A stretch of DNA of 64,000 nucleotides, taken from Anaerolineae bacterium (lineage in GTDB: Bacteria; Chloroflexota; Anaerolineae; 4572-78; J111). The notes under the pieces are model-generated. The model was not told the DNA's origin, did not search any database, and was given only the letters and a program-made list of their open reading frames with translations. Positions 48,673-57,413 of the stretch are shown one piece after another. The stretch's first letter is position 1. Every line of letters starts with the position of its first letter. Both the position numbers and the translations under genes were made by a program. The stretch is taken from contig JAHDWA010000003.1 in assembly GCA_023382535.1 (NCBI GenBank), forward strand, positions 231,761-295,760, read 5' to 3'.

Positions 48673-49592
48673 ACTTGTTCCTTTCTCGACAGGGCTAAAA
48701 AGAATATAAACGCCGCTCCCCAGAAGTGGAGCGGTTCATCCACTAAAGACCAAACGCCGTAAGCCAGGACCACGGCGGCAGCCCAGGCAGGCAGGGCCAG
48801 CCAGCGCCGGATGATAGACCAAACCAGCACGGCCAGGCCGGCCAGGCCGATCAGGCCGGTTTCGGCGGCAGTGGTGGCAATGATGTTGTGAGCGTGCCAC
48901 CAGCCGGCCAGGTGGTAATTGCCCAGGCCAATTCCCCAAATGGGGAAAAGCAAAAAGTTTTGCCAGGCTTCGGCCCAGAATTGGAGCCGGTAGGTGTAGC
49001 CGGTGGGGTTCAGCCAACAGCCGATCAGGGTCAGAGGAAGTAAGGCGTAAAGCGTAAAGCGTAAAGCGTAGGGCCTGGAGGCAATCAGCCCGGCCAGGCA
49101 GCCGCCCACGCTGTTGAGCGGCCAGGCCAGGAGAATATAAAAGGGGCTGTAGAGTTTCCAGCCCAGGGCCGGCGCGGCCAGCAGGATCAGGCCCAACAGG
49201 TTGAAAGCAATCACGTTGGGGTTTTCCCAGGGGAGAAATGAGGCCAGTCCATAAGGGACCAGGGCCAGGGCAGCGGCCCGGTGGATCTCCGCATCGGTCC
49301 AGTAAGAACCCAGGAAATAAAAGCCTAGATACGCAAACCAAACGGCAATTCTACCTATGCCGGCATATCCGGCCCCGGTGATGAGCGTGCTGACCAGTAG
49401 GGCCGTGATAAAGAGCATGAGGGCCAATTCTACCCGCCCCAGGGGTCTCCTGGCCGCCTGTCCAATCATCCAGGCCAGCAGCAGGCCCCAGCCGATAACA
49501 TTCACCCACAAAAGAGGGGAGCGCCAGCCGGCATAGCTCCCGGTCAGAGTAAGCCACAGGAGCAGCAGGGCCAGGGTGTTAGTCCTCATCAT
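48663..49592 (-). CDS. O-antigen-ligase/Wzy-like membrane protein
   Basis: This 309-residue protein has about eight spans. The loop WGIGLGNYHLAGWWHAHNII then ATTAAETGLIGLAGLAVLVW carries the His-x-His-Asn and Ala-Glu-Thr-Gly pattern of the Wzy_C/WaaL family, which transfers lipid-linked glycans. A five-unit heptanucleotide array (49040-49074) encodes the loop YALRFTLYALLP. Carriage of an envelope-glycan enzyme on a mobile element suggests surface modification. It overlaps the FtsK-like gene by 14 nt. Confidence 0.6.
   Translation of the reverse strand: MMRTNTLALLLLWLTLTGSYAGWRSPLLWVNVIGWGLLLAWMIGQAARRPLGRVELALMLFITALLVSTLITGAGYAGIGRIAVWFAYLGFYFLGSYWTDAEIHRAAALALVPYGLASFLPWENPNVIAFNLLGLILLAAPALGWKLYSPFYILLAWPLNSVGGCLAGLIASRPYALRFTLYALLPLTLIGCWLNPTGYTYRLQFWAEAWQNFLLFPIWGIGLGNYHLAGWWHAHNIIATTAAETGLIGLAGLAVLVWSIIRRWLALPAWAAAVVLAYGVWSLVDEPLHFWGAAFIFFLALSRKEQVWN
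49040..49074. repeat. Heptanucleotide tandem repeat inside an element gene
   Basis: Five 7-bp units (GTAAGGC, GTAAAGC three times, GTAGGGC) lie inside the Wzy/WaaL-like gene. This shows the same repeat type in the element as in the chromosome. Confidence 0.75.
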
Positions 49593-51600
49593 CCCTCAAC
49601 CAATCCGGCAGATCGTCATCCTCGTTGGGGTCGTCGCCATCGCTGGCCAGCGCCGCGACAGGGGCGGGATTGTCCCAATCTCCCCTGCTCCCCTGCTCCC
49701 CTGCTCCATTGGTCCCTACGCCATTGGCGCTAGGGGCTATTTCGCTATTTGCCAGCGGCTCAAACGGCAAATCTGCCAAAATCGCTATTTCGCTATTTCC
49801 CGATGGGCCAGCCAGATTTTGAGGATCGGCCAATACCTGGGCTGATGCAAAATCGCGTTTCGAGCTTCGAGTCACGAGATCGAAATTGTATTCAGGGTTG
49901 GGATGCTTGCGGGCCTCCCAATCGGCCACGGGGAGCAGCCAGCGGGGGATACGGCGGGCGTTGATCGGCGGGGCCAGCACGTACAGCTCGCCGTCAATAG
50001 AGATTTCCGGCTTGCCGTCCGCTTTGACCTCGTAGGCAGACAAAATGCTGTAAACATCGGCCAGCTTAATGCCCTGCTCCTTGACCATCGCGTAAAGCCG
50101 TTTGCTCTGGCACTCGCCTTTCAGCATTTGCAGGGCAAACCTGAACAGATAATCGGCCTTTTGAGCGATTTCAGCCTCTTTGGCGTCAACGAACTTACCG
50201 GCGCGCACATCGGCAATAATGGCAGCCAGGGTGCTTTCGGCCATAAACGGGGCCTGAACCTGAATTTTGTCGGTGCCCCACTTCCACACAAAGCGCCCCT
50301 GAACCGGGGGCAGATGAACGGCGTCATACTGGCCGTCGCCCAGCAGCACCCCGCTGGCCGGGCCGTTGCCGCATCTAAAAGCCAACCGGGCGTCCATATT
50401 GTTGCCGATCTGGGCCGGCACAATGTCGCTGGTAGGGGTTTGGGTGGCCAGGATGATGTAAATGCCAACCGCCCGGCCTTTGCGGGCCAGCTCATTCAGG
50501 CTGAGCTTGGCCGCCGCCTTGTAGCGGGGATCCTCCATCATCGTGGCTAATTCGTCTATGACCACCAGCCAATGGGAAAGCTGTTTGTTGGGGTGCTTTT
50601 TGTTGTAAGTCAGGATATTCTTGGCCCCGGTGGGGGCGATCAACCGGGCGCGGCGATCCATCTCAGCCTCACAATAGGCCAGCACGGGCAGCACTTCAAC
50701 CGGGTCGGTTAGCACCTGCTGGCCCATCGGCGGTTCAAGCCGTTCACCCGCCTTGGGCTTGTAATCGGGCGGGGCCACTTTGACGATGATCTTCTTGCTT
50801 CTTCGCTCAGCCTTGGCCTCAGCCTCAGCCTCCTCGTTGATCCAATAGACATCGCCGCCCAAATGCGGGATCCCGCCGTAGTCGTAAAATTCAATGCCGC
50901 CTTTCAGGTCGGTCAAAAAGAGCCGCAGTTTCTTGGGTGAGTTGCGGCTTATCAGCGTGCATAGAATGACATTGGCTTCGTTTGATTTGCCCGTGCCCTT
51001 GGAGCCGCCGATCAGGAGCGTGTAAACCTTGTCCAGATCGGAAAAGTGGGGCCGCTGGTTTTCGCCCATTCCCAGGGGAAAGGCCAGCGGGGCAGCATCC
51101 GGGGGCATCAGTTTCAGCATTTCGGCATAGCCAACCAGCGCGGGAATGTTGCCCCGCCCATATCGAGTCTCTACAGCGTACCAGAAGCCCGTAGCGCCTT
51201 CGCTTACCCTTACCTGGCTGTCACAGGCGTGTGACAGCGTTTCAACCACTTCTGGGGCCTTTAGATGAGCCACCAGTACCCCCCTGGGCAGCCGCTTGGT
51301 ATCCACCCGGAAAAAGTAAGCATCCTCCCCGATTTCAATCCGGTTGATTTTGATCGGATTGAAGCGGCCCATCATCGGTTCTTTCTCGGATTTTTTGTAC
51401 CAATAGGCGTGGCCCATCTTGGCCAGCCAGATGGGGATCTGGCGGGCCAGGTACTTGACCTCCCGGCGCTGCTCGTTGAGGATTGCCGCCCGATATTTCT
51501 TCTCCAGGGCGATTTGCCGCTTTTCTTCCTTTTCGTCGGGCGTTTCGTGGGTATAAATCAGCCAGCGGCCAATCTGGATAAAAGGCTTGGGGAATATCAT
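49579..51600 (-). CDS. FtsK/TraB-like DNA-translocating ATPase
   Basis: This 673-residue protein has a charged N-terminal region without clear spans. Walker A is GGSKGTGKS at residues 198-206, LTDLKGGIEFYDYG near 229 is FtsK-family-specific, and Walker B is SHWLVVIDELATMM near 342. A possible winged-helix region follows the ATPase (LYAMVKEQGIKLADVYSILS), and a low-complexity acidic tail ends DDLPDWLRDDED. In actinomycete integrative elements a single FtsK-like protein moves double-stranded DNA between cells; this protein could do that or package DNA. It is coupled to the upstream Thr-Pro-rich gene by a 4-nt overlap. Confidence 0.8.
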   Translation of the reverse strand: MIFPKPFIQIGRWLIYTHETPDEKEEKRQIALEKKYRAAILNEQRREVKYLARQIPIWLAKMGHAYWYKKSEKEPMMGRFNPIKINRIEIGEDAYFFRVDTKRLPRGVLVAHLKAPEVVETLSHACDSQVRVSEGATGFWYAVETRYGRGNIPALVGYAEMLKLMPPDAAPLAFPLGMGENQRPHFSDLDKVYTLLIGGSKGTGKSNEANVILCTLISRNSPKKLRLFLTDLKGGIEFYDYGGIPHLGGDVYWINEEAEAEAKAERRSKKIIVKVAPPDYKPKAGERLEPPMGQQVLTDPVEVLPVLAYCEAEMDRRARLIAPTGAKNILTYNKKHPNKQLSHWLVVIDELATMMEDPRYKAAAKLSLNELARKGRAVGIYIILATQTPTSDIVPAQIGNNMDARLAFRCGNGPASGVLLGDGQYDAVHLPPVQGRFVWKWGTDKIQVQAPFMAESTLAAIIADVRAGKFVDAKEAEIAQKADYLFRFALQMLKGECQSKRLYAMVKEQGIKLADVYSILSAYEVKADGKPEISIDGELYVLAPPINARRIPRWLLPVADWEARKHPNPEYNFDLVTRSSKRDFASAQVLADPQNLAGPSGNSEIAILADLPFEPLANSEIAPSANGVGTNGAGEQGSRGDWDNPAPVAALASDGDDPNEDDDLPDWLRDDED

Positions 51601-52877
51601 GGCGTTGGAGGTTCGGTGGGTTCGGCGGTCGGCACCACTGGGTCAGGGGTCAGGGTGGGTGTCTCAGTGGGGGTGCTGGTGGCAGTGGCCGTGTCAGTGG
51701 GCGTGGGGGTCAGGGTTGGTGTGTCAGTTGGGGTGGGGGTGCCGGTGGGGGTGGGCGTAAAATCAGGCGAGTTGAGATACCAGCTAATGCTGCTGGCTTT
51801 CAGGCCCGATTGGCCGCAAACCGGTTCCAGCACGCCGGCTGCCAGCACGTAGTAGCCAACCGGGTTGCCGGAAACCGGCAGGGGCGCTCCTGACAGGAGC
51901 AGGGGCACGGTTTGGCCCGGAGCCGTTTGAATTGCCAGATTGGTGGCTGTACAGCCGCCAATGGAAACAACCAGACCGCTCAGATTGGCTGCCTGGGTTG
52001 GGGTGGGGGTGGGGGTGGGGATTGGCGTTTTGGTCGGCTTGGGGGCTTTGGTTGGGTCGGGTGGATTGTAGGGATCGGAGCGGGGCGGGGGGATGTAAGA
52101 GGTTGGGGTCGGGTAGGGGGTGTAGGTGGGGTACGGTGTGACCGTTGAGCCAATGTAATGGGACGAATTAGGATCGTAGCGGGCATCATAAACCGGCGTA
52201 ACGTCTCCATCCGGGGTAGGCAGCCCGTAAGCGGCCAGGCCCCAGGTGTTGGTTGTGGTCACGGTTCCGGTGATGGTTCCGCTGATGACCTGGGCAATGG
52301 GCGCGGGGGTGGCCGTGCCGTTCAACCAAACCAATTCGCTGACCATCAAAACCGGGTACTGGCACTCCTTGAACTCCTGGATGTAGCCCCTGACCTGAAC
52401 CATCTGCATCAGTGGGTCACGATCCAAAGGAACTTGCGGATAGAGATAGTAGGGCAGACCCTCATAGCCGGCAGTGGTAAAGCCAAAATTGCTGACTACA
52501 CAGCCAGGCTCATAGGTGATGACCCCGATCAGATACGGTGAATTGGCCGGGTTTCCGGCCGGCCGATTGAGCGCGGCCTGCATGGTGGCCGTGCCCGCAA
52601 TCTGGGCCGGTTCAAGCGCAGCCGGGGGTTGGGGGTCAGGGGTTGGGGGGTCAGGGGTGGGCAGCGGCCCAACGGTTTGGATCATTACGATGGTGGGTGT
52701 AGCCTCAGCCTCAGCCTTGGCCTTTTTCTGGGCGCTGCAACCCCACAGGCCAACAGCTACCAGAATAACCATCACCAGCCCAACGATGATGATCTTTTTG
52801 ACCCCATCGTCCATCCCGCCGCCACGGTGAACATTAGCCATCGGCTCCTCGCCGGGTTGTAGATGTCTGACTTTCAT
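51597..52877 (-). CDS. Membrane-anchored Thr-Pro-rich surface protein with duplicated domain
   Basis: One span (IIIVGLVMVILVAVGLWG) near residue 35 is followed by Thr-Pro linkers and two similar beta domains. The first contains GVITYEPGCVVSNFGFTTAG and ends SELVWLNGTATP; the second contains GLVVSIGGCTATNLAIQTAP and ends ISWYLNSPDFTPTP. Both may be OB-like. The last 60 residues are Thr-Pro repeats. It should be an extracytoplasmic stalk or cell-wall-spanning protein. The ATG at 52877 overlaps the upstream stop (TGATG). The plus strand over the linkers is strongly G-rich. Confidence 0.6.
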   Translation of the reverse strand: MKVRHLQPGEEPMANVHRGGGMDDGVKKIIIVGLVMVILVAVGLWGCSAQKKAKAEAEATPTIVMIQTVGPLPTPDPPTPDPQPPAALEPAQIAGTATMQAALNRPAGNPANSPYLIGVITYEPGCVVSNFGFTTAGYEGLPYYLYPQVPLDRDPLMQMVQVRGYIQEFKECQYPVLMVSELVWLNGTATPAPIAQVISGTITGTVTTTNTWGLAAYGLPTPDGDVTPVYDARYDPNSSHYIGSTVTPYPTYTPYPTPTSYIPPPRSDPYNPPDPTKAPKPTKTPIPTPTPTPTQAANLSGLVVSIGGCTATNLAIQTAPGQTVPLLLSGAPLPVSGNPVGYYVLAAGVLEPVCGQSGLKASSISWYLNSPDFTPTPTGTPTPTDTPTLTPTPTDTATATSTPTETPTLTPDPVVPTAEPTEPPTP

Positions 52878-53071
52878 CAGATCACCCCAAACCAATCGGC
52901 CAGCCACACGGCCAGCCCGATCAGGCTAAAAACGCCGATGGGGATGATGGCTTTGACGGCCCGGCTTTTGAGCCGCTGGAGAATTTTGAAGCGGGGCCGG
53001 CCTCGCCTGTGACGGTTAAGAATACGGCCGGCAACCGGATACTGCGTTGGGGGTTGGTGTTTTGACCACAT
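52877..53071 (-). CDS. Small basic single-span membrane protein
   Basis: 64 residues: a strongly basic N-terminal half (RILNRHRRGRPRFKILQRLK) and one C-terminal span (AIIPIGVFSLIGLAVWLADW). It sits between two exported-protein genes and overlaps the downstream start by one base. Possibly a holin-like or assembly factor; this cannot be decided. Confidence 0.5.
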   Translation of the reverse strand: MWSKHQPPTQYPVAGRILNRHRRGRPRFKILQRLKSRAVKAIIPIGVFSLIGLAVWLADWFGVI

Positions 53072-53083
53072 TGGGGGGGCCTC

Positions 53084-53632
53084 CTAGAACCTGGGTCGTT
53101 TTTTCATAAACGTGACAAATTTTTTAGCCTTGCGGCCCAGCTCGGGGTCAATATCCCCGGCCACGTCGGCGGCCGCGCTGGCGTCCAATTTTTCGGTGAT
53201 GGGCTTGCTGTAAACAAAGCCGGCCACCCACTTGATGATGACAATGCCCAGCAGGATGACCACAAAGTAACCCAGCACGCCGCCGCCGGCGAAGCCATCC
53301 AAAATGGACCAGACCGTAACGGCCACAGAGCCAAATTGGTTGATAAAGCTAACGCTGGCAATCATTTCTCCCAGGCCGGTCAGGGCCGGGTTCGCTTCGC
53401 CGCTTTCGTAGTCAACCGGCTGAAAGTCATAGGGATTGTCAAAATTGGGCGTGGGGGTTGGCTCCTGGGCCTGGGCCTGGCCAGCAAACACCAGCAGCGC
53501 CAAAGCGCAAATAACAACAATTTGGGGCCATTGTGCCGGCAACCAGGTGAGCCTGGCTGCCCCAATTTGGGGCCGTGAAAAGCTGCTCCAGCAAACAGAT
53601 CGGGAAAAGTAGGGTCTCAAAAATAGTTTCAT
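53084..53632 (-). CDS. Exported/membrane protein with repeat-inserted N-terminus
   Basis: This 182-residue protein has a signal-like segment (IVVICALALLVFAGQAQAQE) only after residue 38, followed by EPTPTPNF and two further spans (VTVWSILDGFAGGGVLGYFV; VVILLGIVIIKWVAGFVYSK). The 35 residues before the signal are mostly encoded by two adjacent element repeats, which suggests the original signal peptide was extended by repeat insertion. Its ATG overlaps the upstream stop. A role in an envelope-spanning apparatus is likely. Confidence 0.6.
   Translation of the reverse strand: MKLFLRPYFSRSVCWSSFSRPQIGAARLTWLPAQWPQIVVICALALLVFAGQAQAQEPTPTPNFDNPYDFQPVDYESGEANPALTGLGEMIASVSFINQFGSVAVTVWSILDGFAGGGVLGYFVVILLGIVIIKWVAGFVYSKPITEKLDASAAADVAGDIDPELGRKAKKFVTFMKKRPRF
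53522..53565 (-). repeat. 44-bp GGCCCCAA-bounded repeat, copy 11
   Basis: On the minus strand it starts TTGGGGCAGCCAGGC and ends CAATGGCCCCAA. It is read as IGAARLTWLPAQWPQ in the N-terminus of the 182-residue exported protein. Confidence 0.75.
53567..53620 (-). repeat. 54-bp variant of the GGCCCCAA-bounded repeat, copy 12
   Basis: On the minus strand it starts TTGAGACCC and ends TTCACGGCCCCAA. It precedes copy 11 with a one-base gap, repeating the tandem arrangement seen for copies 8 and 9. It encodes residues just after the start codon of the 182-residue protein. Confidence 0.65.
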
Positions 53633-54657
53633 CCTGGGCCTCCAAAGTACCAGGGCACGGCGCTCCAGATCTTCAAAATCCAGTCCAGCACGGTCAGGAT
53701 GAAATTGATGATGCGAATGATGGTGTTTTTGATAAAGAGCAGGATTTTGAAACCCAACACGGCGGGCAGCATGATGACCAGCAGCCAGAGCAGGAAAAGG
53801 CCAAACGGCCCCATAAAGCGAAATAGCTCCAGAAGCGTCCGGGCCAGGCGAATGGGCATGGCGATCATCGCTCCGAACAGGTAAGACCAGGTGTTGAGGC
53901 TGTAACGCAGGGTTGAATTTTCGTCAACTTGTTCAAATGTCCAGCCAATGTTAGCCATCTCCCGTGGGAGAAAAGGGGCATACCAATCCGGCGCGGTCGA
54001 AATTGTCAAGGTGCTGCTGTATTGGAGCGCCGTCACTTCACCCGAAAGATAGTTGGTGTAGGAAACCACGTCGCTGATGATGGCCCGGCCGTCGTCATTC
54101 AGGCCGGTGACAAAGGTGTAGCCGGCAGTTCCGGTCAGGCTGCCTGCTCCCAGGGTTAACGGCGTGCTGTACGAAATACTCAGGCTGGTGTTGATGGTTT
54201 CCAGTGAAATGGCCTCGGTGCCGGTCAGGCTGATATTCCCCAGGGAAATGGCGTTGGGAGCTTCCAATAGAGTGATTGAAACCACACCCGGCATAGGCAG
54301 CGCCTCGGGCGTCATCCAGGGGTCAACCGTGGGCGCGGGGATAGAAATATTGATCGGGCTGGGGGCTGATGGAAAGCTCATCATCGGGATACTGGTGGGA
54401 ATACCATAATTGGGGCGGGGAAAGGGTGAGGCATCGGGCATAGGTACAGGGGTGGGGGTGCCCGGGCCAGGGGTGGGGGCCGGTGTTTTGGTGGGGGTGG
54501 CCGTGGGCGTGTTAAAAACACAGGGATCGCCCGTGCAACCGCTTTGAGCCAGCACAGGCAGAGCGTGTAAAGCCAGCAGCAGCAGGGCCAGGCCCAGGGC
54601 TACGGCGATCACCTGATTTCGATAGGCGAGAAAAAGAGTTCTCTGAAATTGTCCCAT
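53629..54657 (-). CDS. Exported Thr-Pro-rich protein with C-terminal spans
   Basis: About 342 residues. A signal anchor (VIAVALGLALLLLALHALPV) ends at Ala-Gln, followed by a Thr-Pro linker, a beta-rich region (YTFVTGLNDDGRAIISDVVS), and a C-terminal membrane part with three spans (LFGAMIAMPIRLARTLLELF; LFLLWLLVIMLPAVLGFKIL; IIRIINFILTVLDWILKIW). The start (ATG 54657, or 54666) lies inside the upstream gene. The topology with a large exterior and membrane-embedded C-terminus matches its neighbours at 51597-57155. Confidence 0.55.
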   Translation of the reverse strand: MGQFQRTLFLAYRNQVIAVALGLALLLLALHALPVLAQSGCTGDPCVFNTPTATPTKTPAPTPGPGTPTPVPMPDASPFPRPNYGIPTSIPMMSFPSAPSPINISIPAPTVDPWMTPEALPMPGVVSITLLEAPNAISLGNISLTGTEAISLETINTSLSISYSTPLTLGAGSLTGTAGYTFVTGLNDDGRAIISDVVSYTNYLSGEVTALQYSSTLTISTAPDWYAPFLPREMANIGWTFEQVDENSTLRYSLNTWSYLFGAMIAMPIRLARTLLELFRFMGPFGLFLLWLLVIMLPAVLGFKILLFIKNTIIRIINFILTVLDWILKIWSAVPWYFGGPG

Positions 54658-57155
54658 AGGATCCACAGTGTGCTAAGAATGATCCCAACGATGATGATGG
54701 GATAAAGGGTTGAATGGGCAATGAGCTGGTTGATGAGCCACACCCCGGAAAGGAAGGTGCACCAGAAATTTGCACCAACGCAACTGACCAGCCCGTAAGG
54801 ATCTGCATTGATCCCGCTGTCAAAGGCATAATAAAAAGTCAGGGGCGTGTGAGCCACCGAAACAACATTCTCCCAGAGCCAGAGGAACATCATTTTCAGC
54901 AGTTCCCAGGCAGCCCCAACAAAATCTACCAACAGGCTGGCAATCGTGGCCGGCATACTGGAAATCCAGGCCCAGGCCTCACTCAAAAAAGGCCACAGGC
55001 TGTCATTCCAAATGCTGATCAACGTCTCCAGGATGCCGCTGATCACCGACCCGAGCGCGGCCAGGAAAACGTTCCAGGCCAGGATCAACCAATTGATCAC
55101 AACCCGCAAGCCGTTCAGGCTCAGGAAGTAGCTGGCCAGCCAGTCCCAGAGCGTGGCCAGGGTGGCCCCGATCCAATCAGACAGGTTAGCCAGGCTTTCG
55201 GCAATCCAGTTTGACCAATCGCTCAGAAATGCGGCAATACTGTCTGACAGACTGGACAGGCTGTTCCCCAACCACTCAGACGCAGCGGCCAGGGTCAGGC
55301 CGATGGTGGTTGATGTGGCCCACAAAGCATCGCCTATCCAATTGGACCAGGCGGCCAGGGTGTTGCCGATGGCATTGGCAATGTTAGCCAGGCTGCCGGC
55401 CAGCCAATCATTCCACCCGGAAAGCCAGGCCACAAACAGCGGCCACATCCTGACCAGCCAGTTACCGATGTTCATCACGCTGTTGAGGAAATACGTCACC
55501 AGGTCAACCAGATTGAGGAAAGCGGCAAAGAAGAAACAGGCCCAGCTTGCCAGATTGACAAAAATTGCAGAGATGAGCCAGGGCACCCATCCCAACGGAT
55601 CCCAAACCGAGGTGCCCGCCGCATAATCGGCCCGGTACTGGGCCATATTGAGGCCAAAGCCGGCCCAGATGCCATCCAGATCGCCGCAGCTCGTGAAGCC
55701 TTGCAGCCTAGGGTCAAGGGGGGTGATGCCATCGGGATCAGTGGGGGTGGGGAGATTAGGGCCGCGATTGGCAATGAACACACAGACATTATCCATCACC
55801 ACATCGGAGGTGCTCAGCACATCGGTGATGACATCGCCGGGGTTGACAAACGAAAGCTGAACGCCGGTTTCTTCAGCCAGCGTGTCCAGGCTGGCCTCAT
55901 AACTGTATTCAGCCTCGTAAGTGGAATAATTAAACTCAACAGTAGAACCGCCGTTTGTGATCTGGCCGGAAACTACGCCGCCGTCGTCTAACCCACGGGC
56001 GGTAAAACCAAGCAGCAGGTGCTCCCCCACGGCCAGCGTGGGCATGGTGTAGGTTGAAGATGTGCCGATCATCCCATAATCGGCCAGGGGCAGGCTGGCA
56101 TATCTGCCGGGGTAGAACCATTCAGCCCCTCGATACCAGTTCCAGCCGCTGTCATCTTCAAATGTGCCGTTGGTAGGAGCCAGGCACTCACCCTGCCCTG
56201 TTTGCCCCGACGATTGAAGGGACACACACGTAACGTCCAGATCAATGGCATCAGGGCCGGTGTTTTCGATGATGTACGCAATTGGGCCGCCCAGGGTGGC
56301 CGTGGTGAAGGTCAGGGTGTACACCCCGGCTGCTGATATTTCCTGGCTTTGGCTCTGGGTGCCCAAACGGACATCAAGATTGGCGGTTCCACTGACCACA
56401 GCAGTAGTCGAGATGACCGCATTATAGGTCCGGTTGCTGGTCAGATTGAGGTTTTGAGCGGCCACACCGTCAACAGGCAGGGTCAGGATGCTGGTGGTTA
56501 TGCTGGCCCCATTGGTCAGCAGCCACTGGCTATCGTTGGCAAAATGTGAGTTTGCCACCAGGGGGCAGAGAGAATTTATCTCCTCATCATTGCAAAAGTT
56601 GGCTGACAGGTCATCAAAATAAATGTTCCCCCCCCCAAAAATACCAAAGTGAGATCCGTTCAGGTGGATCTCGACAATGGTTTTACCTACGTCAAGACTG
56701 AAAGTAGCAGTGGACAGCTCCAAGGTCCACGAGCCGTTGACGTGTGGGCCGGTCGCGCTGTAAGTGTCATCGCTGTATTTGACAATCAGGTAGGGGCTGG
56801 CTGTCGGGTGGGCAGAAGCAGCCCAAACGGTGATAGCATCCCCATATTCAACCGTGTGGACAAAGGGAATGATAAACGAGGCTCCCCCTCGATTGGTTTG
56901 GCCGCCCGGTGGGATGTAAACCTCCAAACGTTCATTGGCGTCATCATAGGAGGGCTGCCCCTCCACGTTGATGTCATCAAAGTAATCACCATTCCAGTAC
57001 ATATCGGTGATGGTTTCATAGCCGGGATCCGATGAGAAATCGTTGCCAAACGGACAGGGGTCTTGAGCCAGCGCCAGGGCAGGCCAAAGCAACAGGCCGG
57101 CCAGAAGGGTGGCCAGCAGCAAAGCGAGAGATGTTAGGCGTGAAGTGCGAGACAT
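54609..57155 (-). CDS. Large exported protein with beta domains and Trp-rich amphipathic repeats
   Basis: This 848-residue protein has a signal peptide (ALLLATLLAGLLLWPALALA), then about 450 residues of beta-sandwich domains (DDINVEGQPSYDDANERLEV and two later blocks resembling carbohydrate-binding folds). From about residue 515 come spans and then an array with Trp-Ile/Leu spaced at roughly 11 and 22 residues (WSNWIGDALWATSTTIGLTL; WSNWIAESLANLSDWIGATL), ending with two or three more spans. The array could line a pore or lie along the membrane like a tape measure. No family recognised. It heads the group of membrane genes after the two 50-residue proteins. Confidence 0.6.
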   Translation of the reverse strand: MSRTSRLTSLALLLATLLAGLLLWPALALAQDPCPFGNDFSSDPGYETITDMYWNGDYFDDINVEGQPSYDDANERLEVYIPPGGQTNRGGASFIIPFVHTVEYGDAITVWAASAHPTASPYLIVKYSDDTYSATGPHVNGSWTLELSTATFSLDVGKTIVEIHLNGSHFGIFGGGNIYFDDLSANFCNDEEINSLCPLVANSHFANDSQWLLTNGASITTSILTLPVDGVAAQNLNLTSNRTYNAVISTTAVVSGTANLDVRLGTQSQSQEISAAGVYTLTFTTATLGGPIAYIIENTGPDAIDLDVTCVSLQSSGQTGQGECLAPTNGTFEDDSGWNWYRGAEWFYPGRYASLPLADYGMIGTSSTYTMPTLAVGEHLLLGFTARGLDDGGVVSGQITNGGSTVEFNYSTYEAEYSYEASLDTLAEETGVQLSFVNPGDVITDVLSTSDVVMDNVCVFIANRGPNLPTPTDPDGITPLDPRLQGFTSCGDLDGIWAGFGLNMAQYRADYAAGTSVWDPLGWVPWLISAIFVNLASWACFFFAAFLNLVDLVTYFLNSVMNIGNWLVRMWPLFVAWLSGWNDWLAGSLANIANAIGNTLAAWSNWIGDALWATSTTIGLTLAAASEWLGNSLSSLSDSIAAFLSDWSNWIAESLANLSDWIGATLATLWDWLASYFLSLNGLRVVINWLILAWNVFLAALGSVISGILETLISIWNDSLWPFLSEAWAWISSMPATIASLLVDFVGAAWELLKMMFLWLWENVVSVAHTPLTFYYAFDSGINADPYGLVSCVGANFWCTFLSGVWLINQLIAHSTLYPIIIVGIILSTLWILWDNFRELFFSPIEIR

Positions 57156-57212
57156 AGATACCTCAATGAGCGCCCCGGCTTTCTTCCAGCAGCCGGGGCG
57201 CTGTTGGATGGA

Positions 57213-57365
57213 TTAACCGAGACCGCCCTTGAAAACCGATATGATCAGTTTCCCCAGGTAGATCGCAAAGGCCACACCAGCCGATAGGGCGATAATGGGC
57301 CACAGCGCCCCAAGGAACTGGTTGGTATAGGTAAAAATCGCATCAAAATCCAGGTCCAAACTCAT
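57213..57365 (-). CDS. 50-residue single-span coat/pilin-like protein (copy 1)
   Basis: The product begins MSLDLDFDAIFTYTNQFLGA, has one span (LWPIIALSAGVAFAIYLGKL) and ends in a basic, Gly-rich tail (SVFKGGLG). Size and layout (acidic N-terminus, span, basic C-terminus) resemble filamentous-phage major coat proteins or VirB2/TrbC-type subunits, though no signal peptide is present. The AAAGGAGG before the ATG is one of the strongest in the window, fitting a highly expressed structural protein. Confidence 0.65.
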   Translation of the reverse strand: MSLDLDFDAIFTYTNQFLGALWPIIALSAGVAFAIYLGKLIISVFKGGLG

Positions 57366-57413
57366 AGTCTCACCTCCTTTCTGTCTAAATTCCAACTATG
57401 ACGAAGGGGCCGA

